Assembly (NCBI GenBank): GCA_041481485.1
Contig: JBGPBY010000064.1
Location: forward strand, 1 to 19,932
Length of the DNA: 19,932 nt
Direction: 5' to 3'
From: JBGPBY01 sp041481485
GTDB lineage: Bacteria; Acidobacteriota; Terriglobia; 20CM-2-55-15
Position numbers and translations under genes: made by a program. Shown one piece after another: positions 7,204-15,207 of this stretch. The notes under the pieces are model-generated. The model was not told the origin of the DNA and did no database searches. It saw nothing but the letters and a program-made list of their open reading frames with translations. Position 1 is the first letter of the stretch. Each line of letters starts with the position of its first letter.

Positions 7204-7983
7204 ATGACAAAGAAACTCTCAGTATTGGTTGTTCTGGGTTTTCTGGCGCTGAGTACCGTCAGTTGTCAGAAACTCAAAGCAAGAGACAACCTCAATAAAG
7301 GCGTTCAGGCCTTCCGCGCTCAGAAGTACGACGCCGCAATTGACCACTTCAAGAGCGCCATCGAGCTTGATCCTGAATTGACAAATGCCGAGCTCTATCT
7401 GGCAACAGCATACGCACAGCAATTTGTCCCAGGATCGACCGACGAGGCCAATCAGAAAGTGGCGCAATCCGCCATCCAGACGTTCGACAAGATCCTCGAA
7501 AAGGATCCTACGAATAAGACGGCGCTCGCCGGAAAAGCAAGCATCTATCAATACAATTCTGAGTACGACAAAGCCCGCGAAGCGTACAAGAAGAACGCTG
7601 AAGTGGATCCCCAAAATCACATTCCATTGTATGCGGTGGGATCCGTGGACTGGATTATTGTTCACAACGCCGATTCCAAACTTTCGGAGGAAGAAAGATC
7701 CAAACTAATTGAGGAAGGTCTTCAATATCTGGACAAATCGCTGACGGTCAAATCGGATTACGAAGATACATTGTTCTACGAGAATTTACTATTCCGTGAA
7801 AAGGCTGATCTGGCGAAAAACAAGGCCAAGGTAACGAAAGACAAGAACGAGCAGAAGCAGTTGCTCGCCATGGAAACGGAATTTAACGCAAAGGCCGATG
7901 AATGGTTCAATAAGGCTCTCGAAGTTCGCAAGAAAAACGCCGAAAAGGCCAGCAAAGCCAGCGGAATCGATCCCAGCAAATAG
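7204..7983 (+). CDS. TPR-repeat lipoprotein, last gene of the tonB operon
   Basis: A 259-residue protein with a signal sequence (KK at 3-4, hydrophobic 5-17) ending at C21 in STVSC, a plausible but not ideal lipobox because -3 is threonine. The mature protein is helical, with tetratricopeptide-like units from about residue 27 (YDAAIDHFKSAIELDP) and 95 (YDKAREAYKKNAEVDP), and a more degenerate C-terminal unit (DEWFNKALEVRKKN). The tail is rich in lysine and ends DPSK. A perfect AAGGAGG (7188-7194) precedes ATG 7204 and overlaps the exbD stop. Its place as the last gene before the terminator suggests an envelope scaffold working with the TonB motor. That function is an inference, because the family is recognised only by its repeats. 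Confidence 0.85.
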   Translation: MTKKLSVLVVLGFLALSTVSCQKLKARDNLNKGVQAFRAQKYDAAIDHFKSAIELDPELTNAELYLATAYAQQFVPGSTDEANQKVAQSAIQTFDKILEKDPTNKTALAGKASIYQYNSEYDKAREAYKKNAEVDPQNHIPLYAVGSVDWIIVHNADSKLSEEERSKLIEEGLQYLDKSLTVKSDYEDTLFYENLLFREKADLAKNKAKVTKDKNEQKQLLAMETEFNAKADEWFNKALEVRKKNAEKASKASGIDPSK

Positions 7984-7998
7984 CCGTTTTTTTCTCCA

Positions 7999-8035
7999 GG
8001 GCCTTCGGACTCCGTCCGGAGGCCCTTTTCTCTTT
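7999..8035 (+). terminator. Intrinsic terminator of the tonB-exbB-exbD operon
   Basis: Bases 7999-8010 pair with 8014-8025 in a 12-bp GC-rich stem with one T-G wobble and a 3-base loop, followed by TTTTCTCTTT (8026-8035). The stem starts 15 bases after the stop of the TPR lipoprotein gene. It is the strongest terminator in the window and separates the operon from rel. Confidence 0.92.
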
Positions 8036-8058
8036 CTGCACGATCTCTGCGCGCACTC

Positions 8059-8075
8059 TATAATGAAGACTTCAT
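8059..8075 (+). promoter_or_regulatory. -10 box of rel with overlapping inverted repeat
   Basis: A perfect TATAAT (8059-8064) lies ten bases before the rel ATG (8074). At the expected -35 position there is only a weak match (TCTGCA, 8035-8040, 18-bp spacer) next to the tail of the terminator. Initiation would fall near 8071, leaving two or three bases of leader. ATGAAG (8063-8068) and CTTCAT (8070-8075) form a perfect inverted repeat around one central base, covering the start point and most of the start codon, and could be an operator. Confidence 0.5.
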
Positions 8076-10254
8076 GATCCGCCTCGAGGACATTCTCGCC
8101 AAAGTCAGCAAGCATCATCCTGAGGACAACCTCGACCTCATTCGGCGCGCCTATATTTTTTCGGCCAAAGAACACAAAGGACAGGTACGTGCTTCCGGCG
8201 AGCCCTATCTGACGCATCCTCTGGAAGTGGCCAATATTCTTGCGGAAATGAAGATGGACGCTGTCACGGTCAGTGTCGGACTTCTGCATGACGTAGTCGA
8301 AGACACTCTCGTTTCCCGTGAAGATGTGGAGACCGTTTTCGGACCTGAAGTCGCCCACATTGTCGACGGTGTCACAAAAATCAGTCAGATTCAGTTCACA
8401 TCGAAAGAAGCCAAACAGGCTGAAAACTTTCGCAAAATGCTTCTGGCAATGACAGACGATATCCGCGTCATCATGGTTAAATTTGCGGATCGCATTCACA
8501 ACATGCGCACACTGGAGTATCTATCCGCAGACCGGCGCGAAGCCATCGCGAGAGAGACCATGGAGATCTATGGCCCCCTGGCCAACCGTCTTGGAATGGG
8601 AAAGGTGCGGGGAGAACTTGAGGATCTCGCATTCAGTTACCTGGATCCGAAAGCCTACCAGGAACTCAAGGAAGTGGTCGAGCGCAAGCGCAGATCGCAC
8701 GAGGCATTTTTGTCTGAAGTCAGGAAGGCCATCGAAGATCAGCTAAAGGAGCACGAAATTCCCTGCCGCATCGAATCGCGGGTGAAACGGCTCTATTCCA
8801 TTCACGTCAAGCTGAAGAAACAAAAAATTACCATCGATCAGGTGTTTGATCTGCTGGCTCTGAGAATCATCACCGACAGCATCAAAAACTGTTATGCCGC
8901 GCTCGGCGTTATCCACAATACGTGGCGGCCGGTACCGGGACGCATCAAAGACTTCATCGCCATGCCTCGGCCGAATGGATATCAGTCGCTGCACACTTCG
9001 GTAATTGCCGGGGGCCAACCCTTTGAGGTTCAGATTCGAACTTCGGATATGCATCGCATTGCCGAAGAAGGAATCGCCGCCCACTGGAAGTACAAGGACG
9101 GAAAGCTGATCGCCAACGACCGCGAAGATCAGGGCATTTCATGGCTTCGCCATCTCGTCGAATGGCAACAGGAGATGAAGGATCCGGCAGATTTTCTGAG
9201 CACATTGAAAGTCGATCTCTATCCGGAAGAGGTTTATACATTCACGCCAAAAGGCAAGGTGATCACTTTGCCTCGCGAGGCTACTCCGATTGATTTTGCC
9301 TATGCCATTCACACCGAAGTGGGACACACCTGTGTGGGTGCGAAGATCAACGGCCGCATGGTTCCACTCAAGACCAAACTGAAAAACGGCGACATTGTGG
9401 AGATCGTGACCCAGGCCGGACATACGCCCAGCCGCGACTGGCTCACGGTCGTGAACACGTCGCGGGCAAGAAACAAGATTCGGCATTGGCTGACCGAGCA
9501 GGAAGGAGAGAAAGCCATCGAGCTTGGTCGAAAGATGCTCGAAAAGGAAGCCCGCAAATTCCGGATGAATATTCGAGGAATTCTCGATGGCGAGGCTCTT
9601 GCCGCATTGCTCCCGGACTATGGCGCCACCAAACCGGAAGACCTTCTGGCGTTGATTGGGTACGGCAAGATGTCCGCAAAGCAAGTGTTGGTTCGGCTGG
9701 CGCCGGCTGGCGCTGACAACGTTCCCGTCGAAGATGAATCGCGTATCACATCGGTCGTTAAACGAGTTCTTGGACTGGGATCCGATGCCAAACTGAAAGT
9801 CCGCGGATTCGACGATTTGCTGGTTTACCGCGCAAAATGCTGCAATCCAATTCGAGGAGAAGAAATCATCGGATACATCACGCGCGGCAAAGGCGTGGCG
9901 GTCCATTCCAAGAATTGCCCCAATGTTCAAAATCTGCTGTATGATGCCGCGCGAAAAATCGAAGTGGAATGGGCTGGTGCTGCTCCGGCAGCGGAAGCCT
10001 ATGCCGTACCGGTGACGATCACTACAGAAAATCGGACCGGCATGCTGGCAGAAATTGCTGCGGTTGTTGCTGAAGTGGGATCGAATATCGTCCACGTTGA
10101 AGCCAGAACCGCCGATGAACACGGCACCATCGAGCTAGTGGTCGAAATACCCGATATGAAACACCTGGAGCGCGTACTGGCCTCCATCCGGCGGCTCGAC
10201 GGCGTGTATGAAGTGATCCGCTCCACACGAGCCGTCAATTCCGTCAACAAGTAA
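8074..10254 (+). CDS. rel: Bifunctional (p)ppGpp synthetase/hydrolase (Rel/SpoT family)
   Basis: A 726-residue long RelA/SpoT homologue that makes and degrades (p)ppGpp, the stringent-response alarmone. The N-terminal hydrolase is intact: H48 (YLTHPLEVA), H72-D73 (LLHDVVEDT) and D140 (KFADRIHNMRTL) are the metal-binding residues. The synthetase domain shows RIKD at 290-293, the basic RxKD form typical of bifunctional enzymes and not the ExDD of synthetase-only RelA, followed by NGYQSLHT (301-308). A TGS domain (about 387-447, starting VYTFTPKG), a cysteine-containing zinc-finger-like region (AKCCNP, C589-C590) and a C-terminal ACT domain (about 652-720) complete the normal order. No good Shine-Dalgarno precedes the ATG. 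A four-codon frame (8063-8077) overlaps the start. The next gene, ridA, follows after 14 bp. Confidence 0.97.
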   Translation: MIRLEDILAKVSKHHPEDNLDLIRRAYIFSAKEHKGQVRASGEPYLTHPLEVANILAEMKMDAVTVSVGLLHDVVEDTLVSREDVETVFGPEVAHIVDGVTKISQIQFTSKEAKQAENFRKMLLAMTDDIRVIMVKFADRIHNMRTLEYLSADRREAIARETMEIYGPLANRLGMGKVRGELEDLAFSYLDPKAYQELKEVVERKRRSHEAFLSEVRKAIEDQLKEHEIPCRIESRVKRLYSIHVKLKKQKITIDQVFDLLALRIITDSIKNCYAALGVIHNTWRPVPGRIKDFIAMPRPNGYQSLHTSVIAGGQPFEVQIRTSDMHRIAEEGIAAHWKYKDGKLIANDREDQGISWLRHLVEWQQEMKDPADFLSTLKVDLYPEEVYTFTPKGKVITLPREATPIDFAYAIHTEVGHTCVGAKINGRMVPLKTKLKNGDIVEIVTQAGHTPSRDWLTVVNTSRARNKIRHWLTEQEGEKAIELGRKMLEKEARKFRMNIRGILDGEALAALLPDYGATKPEDLLALIGYGKMSAKQVLVRLAPAGADNVPVEDESRITSVVKRVLGLGSDAKLKVRGFDDLLVYRAKCCNPIRGEEIIGYITRGKGVAVHSKNCPNVQNLLYDAARKIEVEWAGAAPAAEAYAVPVTITTENRTGMLAEIAAVVAEVGSNIVHVEARTADEHGTIELVVEIPDMKHLERVLASIRRLDGVYEVIRSTRAVNSVNK

Positions 10255-10268
10255 GGGGATCCCAGCGC

Positions 10269-10655
10269 ATGCAGAAACGATCGATTTCCACACCGCGCGC
10301 GCCCGCGGCGATTGGCCCATATTCACAGGGAATTCTGGCGGGCAATTTCTTGTTCGTGTCCGGTCAAATTGCTATTGATCCTGCGACCGGAACGTTGATT
10401 GACGCTCCGGATACCAGCAGTCAAACGCGGCGTGTTTTGCAGAATGTCCGGGAAATTGTCACTGCGGCTGGCGGAAGCATGGAAAGCATTGTCCGAACGA
10501 CGGTGTTCCTCAAAAGCATGGACGATTTTGCGGAAATGAACACAGTGTACAGCGAGTTCTTTCAGTCATCCGCACCGGCTCGAGCAACAGTGGAAGTATC
10601 TCGTCTCCCCAAAGACGCTCGAGTGGAAATCGACTGCATTGCGCTCCTTGGCTGA
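10269..10655 (+). CDS. ridA: RidA family enamine/imine deaminase
   Basis: A 128-residue RidA protein. Family members hydrolyse reactive enamine/imine intermediates such as 2-aminoacrylate made by pyridoxal-phosphate enzymes, preventing enzyme damage. The family features are present: AIGPYSQG near the N-terminus, LFVSGQIAIDP, and the C-terminal block PARATVEVSRLPKDARVEID. R105 is the substrate carboxylate-binding arginine and E120 the conserved glutamate. A ribosome-binding site AAGGGGA (10253-10259) overlaps the rel stop, so the two genes are likely cotranscribed. It ends only six bases from the end of the convergent gene on the other strand, and no terminator hairpin is visible between them. 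Confidence 0.96.
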   Translation: MQKRSISTPRAPAAIGPYSQGILAGNFLFVSGQIAIDPATGTLIDAPDTSSQTRRVLQNVREIVTAAGGSMESIVRTTVFLKSMDDFAEMNTVYSEFFQSSAPARATVEVSRLPKDARVEIDCIALLG

Positions 10656-10661
10656 ATTCGC

Positions 10662-11111
10662 CTAGAAACCGACTTTAACGATCTGCGTTTTGGGGACGTG
10701 ATAATTCCAGCTCTTCGGCAGGTTTTCAAAATTCACCTCAAAACGGTATTGATCACCCGGATCGAGAGGTTTATGGCGAGGATCAAATGCGGTGTGCGTA
10801 CTCTCCTGAATCGTATTGCCGTCGTAATCGGTAAACGTCATCTTCAAATCGATTTTGCGGACCGGCTTATTGGAGATGTTTGTCAAAGTCCCCGTAATAT
10901 TTCGAATTCGAATATTGCCTGCGTATGTATCGCTAGTAGCGATACTGAGATGGGTGAGTTGAACGGCGCTCTGAATGGCGGCCGGGTCGGCGCTTTCCGT
11001 TAATGGAGCGGCATTTTTAGTGCTTCGCCCCGGACCCATGCTCCAGAATGCAAATAGTCCGACGACAAGCAGCACCGCCACTCCAACGATAACTGCCAAT
11101 CGCCGTTCCAT
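10662..11111 (-). CDS. Small membrane-anchored protein with FxLYD/DUF2393-like domain
   Basis: A 149-residue protein with an N-terminal membrane segment (about residues 5-22) and a short, probably disordered linker. A beta-rich extracytoplasmic domain follows from about residue 50 (VQLTHLSI, then GNIRIRNITGTLTNISNKPV, then LDPGDQYRFEVNFENLP). The pattern 'introduces a new interaction type, then X to Y linkage by residue repulsion' typical of FxLYD and DUF2393-like domains is what I recognise, namely a conserved internal turn (TNISNKPV) followed by a strand carrying KMTFTDYDGN. Assignment to a named family is tentative. It is the last gene of the protease operon, one base after the tldE stop, with GGAGAG (11116-11121) as ribosome-binding site. 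That coupling suggests a linked role, but its function is unknown. Confidence 0.8.
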   Translation of the reverse strand: MERRLAVIVGVAVLLVVGLFAFWSMGPGRSTKNAAPLTESADPAAIQSAVQLTHLSIATSDTYAGNIRIRNITGTLTNISNKPVRKIDLKMTFTDYDGNTIQESTHTAFDPRHKPLDPGDQYRFEVNFENLPKSWNYHVPKTQIVKVGF

Positions 11112-11112
11112 T

Positions 11113-12462
11113 TCACTCTCCGCTGATCACCATGTTCCGGATTTTAACGGTTGGCGCAGAAACTGAACCAAGAAATGTGACATCGTTTCCAATAATCTCA
11201 ATGTCCTTCATCATCTGGCGGAGATTGCCTGCGATCGTCACTTCGTGCACCGGAAATGAAAGTTTGCCGTTTTCGATCCACAACCCAACAGCACCGCGCG
11301 AATAATCACCCGAGACGGTATTTACACCGTGTCCGATCAATTCGACGATGTAAAGTCCGGACTTGACGGAACCAATGATGTCTTCGGGTGATGCCGTCCC
11401 CGGCAACATATAGAAGTTGGTTGGCCCCACGGCAATTGTGCCGGATCCGGTACGGCTGCCGTTTCCAGTGGGAACCGAGCGGAGCTTTCGTGCGGTATAG
11501 GAGCTATGAAGGTAGTTTTTCAAAACCCCATCCTCGATAACGAAGGTTTTCTGCGTCGGAACACCTTCGTCATCAAATGGAACCGATCCGAGGCCGCGCT
11601 TGAGACGTGCATCGTCGACTATAGTTAACCCCTGCGCACCGACCTGCTGATTGAGTAGATCAAAAAGGAATGAGCTGCGGCGGTAAATGGAGTCTCCGGC
11701 ACATGCCTGGAAAACATGTCCCACCAGCGATCGAGCTGTTAGTGGATCGAAAACCACCGGTACTTCGCAGGTTGGAACTTTTCGTGCGCCCAGACGCCGC
11801 ACGGTGCGATCCGCCGCGTGTTTCCCCACAGTTTCGGGAGATTCCAGCTCGCTTTGGAACCTTGCGACGGAAACCCAGAAATCGCGCTGCATTCCTTCTG
11901 TAGACTGAGCGACGGGAAGGGAAGCAATCGATCCGCCAGTCTCGGCGTACTCTCCAAGAAATCCGCGAGTGTTTCCAATTACGGTTCTTGAACGCTCGAA
12001 ATCGAACGAACCACCCTCGGAGTTGGTAATTCTCGAATCGGCCTTCATGGCTGCTGCTTCGGTGCGGCGTGCCCATTCGATGCGCTGTTCGGGAGTAAAT
12101 TTATCCCAGCTGGGATCGACGAGTTCGAGACCGGCAACATTGAAGTCTCCCGCAGTTCGCTCCGGCAATCCCCCGCTCTGGTCTTCCGATGTCAGACGGG
12201 CCATCTCGACAGATTCGTCGACCAGTTTGTCCAGGACGGAAGGGGAAAGATCGGAAGTCTGAGAGGTTGCCGTCCGCTTACCAAGGAAGACTCGAAGGCG
12301 AAGGCCACGGGAAACGGCCTCCTTCAACGTTTCGACCTCTCCCATTCGAACGGTAACTGAAAACTTTTCCTCTTCCCGAATGAATACGTCAGCGTCGGAG
12401 GCGCCTTTCTGTACGGCGCGCCGAACGACTTGTTCAGCAGATTCCTTAAGATCCCGGCTCAT
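11113..12462 (-). CDS. tldE: TldE/PmbA family protein, non-catalytic partner of TldD
   Basis: A 449-residue TldE (PmbA) protein. In characterised bacteria TldD and TldE form a cytoplasmic heterodimeric protease that degrades unfolded peptides and matures some peptide antibiotics such as microcin B17. Family marks include RGLRLRVFLGKRTATSQTSD near the N-terminus and, near the C-terminus, IELIGHGVNTVSGDYSRGA and the ending VSAPTVKIRNMVISGE. Where TldD has HExxxH, this protein reads VGHVFQACAGDSI, so no zinc site is present, as expected for TldE. The start is ATG at 12462, with GAGAAG just upstream and seven bases after the tldD stop. The frame is open further into tldD, but that extension has no family character. 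The next gene follows after one base. Confidence 0.94.
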   Translation of the reverse strand: MSRDLKESAEQVVRRAVQKGASDADVFIREEEKFSVTVRMGEVETLKEAVSRGLRLRVFLGKRTATSQTSDLSPSVLDKLVDESVEMARLTSEDQSGGLPERTAGDFNVAGLELVDPSWDKFTPEQRIEWARRTEAAAMKADSRITNSEGGSFDFERSRTVIGNTRGFLGEYAETGGSIASLPVAQSTEGMQRDFWVSVARFQSELESPETVGKHAADRTVRRLGARKVPTCEVPVVFDPLTARSLVGHVFQACAGDSIYRRSSFLFDLLNQQVGAQGLTIVDDARLKRGLGSVPFDDEGVPTQKTFVIEDGVLKNYLHSSYTARKLRSVPTGNGSRTGSGTIAVGPTNFYMLPGTASPEDIIGSVKSGLYIVELIGHGVNTVSGDYSRGAVGLWIENGKLSFPVHEVTIAGNLRQMMKDIEIIGNDVTFLGSVSAPTVKIRNMVISGE

Positions 12463-12469
12463 ACACGAA

Positions 12470-13906
12470 TCACTTCTCGGTTCCGCCGACAGTAATCCCT
12501 TTGATCTTGATCGTTGGCAAACCGACGGATACGGGTACTGTCTGTCCTTCTTTTCCGCAAATCCCCACACCCTGATCGAGTTTCAGGTCATTGCCGACCA
12601 TGCTGACCTGACGTAGCACGGTGGGACCGTCGCCAATCAAAGTTGCCCCTCGTACGGGCGCGGTGATTTTGCCGTCTTCAATCAGGTAAGCTTCACTCGT
12701 GCTAAAAACGAACTTTCCGCTGGTGATGTCCACCTGGCCGCCACCGAAGTGAACGGCATAAAGTCCCTTTTTCACCGAACGGATGATGTCCTCCGGCGCC
12801 GACTCGCCTGCAACCATGAAGGTGTTGGTCATCCGCGGAATGGGAATATGATCGTATCCCTGCCGCCGGCCATTTCCTGTGACTGACGCACGTGTGAGTG
12901 TTGAACTGAGCTGATCCTGCAAGTATCCCTGAAGAATTCCCTTTTCAATCAATACGGTCTTATGCGTTGGATTACCTTCGTCGTCGACATTCAGCGATCC
13001 TCGACGATCCGGAATGGTACCGTCGTCTACGACCGTACACAGCTCCGAAGCGACTTTCTTTCCGATCAACCCGGAGAACGCCGAGGTTCCCTTCCGATTG
13101 AAATCCGCTTCAAGGCCATGACCGATTGCCTCGTGAAGAAGAATTCCGGGCCAGCCATTTCCCAACACAACTTCCATTGGACCAGCAGGAGCGTCGACGG
13201 CGCTGAGTTGGAGTATGGCCTGGCGTGCAGCCTCACGAGCGAGTGCTGTCGGATTCAGGTCATCTTCAAATATGTCGAGTGACCGCCGGCCGCCACCGCC
13301 CTGATAACCAGATTGACGCTTTCCATTTTCCTCGGCAATGCAGGATACGTTCAGGCGAACGAGTGGCTGGACATCCCATACGTATTTGCCATCCGAAGAC
13401 ACAATCAGCACGTGTTTGGACTCGTCGACGTAGCTCGCCTGCACCTGATGAATTCGCGGATCGTATTCGCGAGCCGCCTGATCAGCTTCCCGAATCAGAG
13501 CTATCTTTTGCTGGATCCCAAGATCCGTGGAGAGGAGCGAGACCGAGTAGAGGTTGTGCTCCCGCGCCATTTGAGGGTGAATCGCAACTGTTCCTCCGGC
13601 GGAGGAGTTCGATGCTATAAACGCTGCAGTGCGTGCGGCTTTGAGAATGCTCTGCTTATCGAGATCTTCGGCATAGGCATAGCCCGTTTTCTCGCCTGAA
13701 AGGACCCGAATGCCCACACCTATATTCACGGCTTTGGTGGCCGTCTTGATGATCTGCTCTTCCAGAGCAATCGAATAGTTGATTTTATATTCGAAGTAAA
13801 TATCGGCGTAGTTGCCGCCGCGCTCGAGGGCGGCATTCAAATACTGCTCCAGATCGGAGGTCGTCACGCCGTAGTCTTCGAAGAAAATAGACTTTTTGGA
13901 GTCCAC
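12470..13906 (-). CDS. tldD: Metalloprotease TldD
   Basis: TldD of 478 residues, the catalytic subunit of the TldD/TldE peptidase. The zinc-binding HExxxH lies in LLHEAIGHGLEADFNRKGTS (H258, E259, H263). The third ligand is the C-terminal cysteine in GVGICGKEGQ (C450). Other conserved parts are GYAYAEDLDK near residue 80 and the closing PTIKIKGITVGGT. The start is GTG at 13906. It overlaps the preceding stop by one base (TAGTG), has GGGGAGAG (13916-13923) nine bases upstream, and yields the normal N-terminus. The gene lies between an M16 peptidase pair and tldE in a coupled operon. All catalytic residues are present, so it should be active. Confidence 0.96.
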   Translation of the reverse strand: MDSKKSIFFEDYGVTTSDLEQYLNAALERGGNYADIYFEYKINYSIALEEQIIKTATKAVNIGVGIRVLSGEKTGYAYAEDLDKQSILKAARTAAFIASNSSAGGTVAIHPQMAREHNLYSVSLLSTDLGIQQKIALIREADQAAREYDPRIHQVQASYVDESKHVLIVSSDGKYVWDVQPLVRLNVSCIAEENGKRQSGYQGGGGRRSLDIFEDDLNPTALAREAARQAILQLSAVDAPAGPMEVVLGNGWPGILLHEAIGHGLEADFNRKGTSAFSGLIGKKVASELCTVVDDGTIPDRRGSLNVDDEGNPTHKTVLIEKGILQGYLQDQLSSTLTRASVTGNGRRQGYDHIPIPRMTNTFMVAGESAPEDIIRSVKKGLYAVHFGGGQVDITSGKFVFSTSEAYLIEDGKITAPVRGATLIGDGPTVLRQVSMVGNDLKLDQGVGICGKEGQTVPVSVGLPTIKIKGITVGGTEK

Positions 13907-15207
13907 TATTCTGTGCTCTCCCCTTTCTCGTCGACCGGACCAACCACAACCATTGAATAGTTCTCACTGTCCAGATACTTGCGCGCCACACGGGTAAGTT
14001 CTTCTGCAGTTACGGCACGGATGTACTCTGGATACTTCTTAATATAGTCGAATCCGAGTCCGTACATTTCAGCATGCACCAGAAATCGCGCAATTTGCGA
14101 GCTGGATTCAAACGCAAAAACAAAACTACCTGTCAAAAAGTCCCTGGCATCATGCAGTTCCTGATCGGTGACGGGCTCTTTGATGATTCGACGAATTTCC
14201 TGGACCAGCCCTTCAATCGCAGGCTTCATGTTCTCCGGCGATGTCCCGATATAAGAAACAAACCGGCCGGAATCGATTCCGGCGCTGGGAGTAATGCTTG
14301 CAAAAGTGGTGTATGCCAGACCAAGTTCATCCCGCAACCGCTGAGGAATTCGGGCCGTGAAACCCGCACCACCACCAAGGATCGTGTCGAGCACCTGAAG
14401 GGCATAGTAGTCCGGATTCGAGCGCTCAATTCCGAGGTGTCCCAGGTAAATATTGAGCTGCTGGGCCGGCATGGAAATGTACTTGATCCTCCGCTCGGTT
14501 TGTCGAACGGGCTTTGCGTAAGTAGGCAGGTTCAACGGTCTGGAAGACCAGGAACCAAAGTATTTTTCAATCTTGGGCAACACGTCAGATACCCTGAAAT
14601 CGCCGACCATCGCAAGGATGGTGTTGTTCGGAACGATAAAACGGTCGTGAAAGTCGAGAAGGTCCGCTCGAGTCAGCGAAACGACCGTTTCCGGATATCC
14701 ATGGCTCGGCCGGTGCAGAGGATGAGAACCGTAAATCAGCTCGCTGAACTCCCATCCTGCAATGACCTGCGGGCGGTCTTTCGCGCTTTCAATTTCCGAA
14801 AGAGTACGGGATTTTTCCTTCTCAACATACTCGTCCGAGAAAATCGGGTTGATCAGAATGTCTGATGCGAGATCGAGCGCAGTCTCCATGTCCTCTTTTA
14901 AAACTGACGCCGAAACCACGATTCGCTCATATGAACCGTCCGCTTCCAGAATTCCGCCGACGGATTCGATCGCTTCTGCAATTTGAAGGGACGTGCGAGT
15001 CTTTGTACCTTCATCAAGCAGGCGGCTCGCCATGATGGCCAGTCCCGCCTTTTCTTCGGGTTCGTGACGTGAGCCAGTCAGGACAGTGACGCTTAGCGCG
15101 ACTGCTGGAATCGACGGATTCTCGACGAGCAAAACCACCAGTCCATTCGCCAGAACCTGCCGATGGACGTCGAAGGAGCGGCCGATACGCCGCTCAGCCG
15201 ATGCCAT
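13906..15207 (-). CDS. M16 family peptidase-like protein, zinc motif lost
   Basis: A 433-residue M16B-type protein with the usual two-lobed layout. The N-terminal lobe (QVLANGLVVLLVENPSIPAV onward) is followed by a C-terminal lobe with RLRDELGLAYTTFAS (about residue 290), containing the arginine-tyrosine region typical of non-catalytic subunits. At the site of HxxEH it reads AIMASRLLDEGT (58-69), so zinc cannot be bound there. Such proteins pair with an active M16 subunit and shape the substrate chamber. The upstream gene encodes an intact one. ATG 15207 is chosen because a perfect AAGGAGG lies five bases before it. The start overlaps the upstream stop by 14 bp. There is no signal peptide, so it should be cytoplasmic. 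Confidence 0.93.
   Translation of the reverse strand: MASAERRIGRSFDVHRQVLANGLVVLLVENPSIPAVALSVTVLTGSRHEPEEKAGLAIMASRLLDEGTKTRTSLQIAEAIESVGGILEADGSYERIVVSASVLKEDMETALDLASDILINPIFSDEYVEKEKSRTLSEIESAKDRPQVIAGWEFSELIYGSHPLHRPSHGYPETVVSLTRADLLDFHDRFIVPNNTILAMVGDFRVSDVLPKIEKYFGSWSSRPLNLPTYAKPVRQTERRIKYISMPAQQLNIYLGHLGIERSNPDYYALQVLDTILGGGAGFTARIPQRLRDELGLAYTTFASITPSAGIDSGRFVSYIGTSPENMKPAIEGLVQEIRRIIKEPVTDQELHDARDFLTGSFVFAFESSSQIARFLVHAEMYGLGFDYIKKYPEYIRAVTAEELTRVARKYLDSENYSMVVVGPVDEKGESTE

Noticed and set aside
9139..10122. A 327-codon open frame on the minus strand
   Set aside because: It lies wholly inside rel on the opposite strand, has no family features, and rel is conserved along its full length there.
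14074..14865. A 263-codon open frame on the plus strand
   Set aside because: It is antisense to the second M16 gene, whose motifs cover the region. Its composition is skewed (rich in Arg and Asn) and nothing in it is recognisable.
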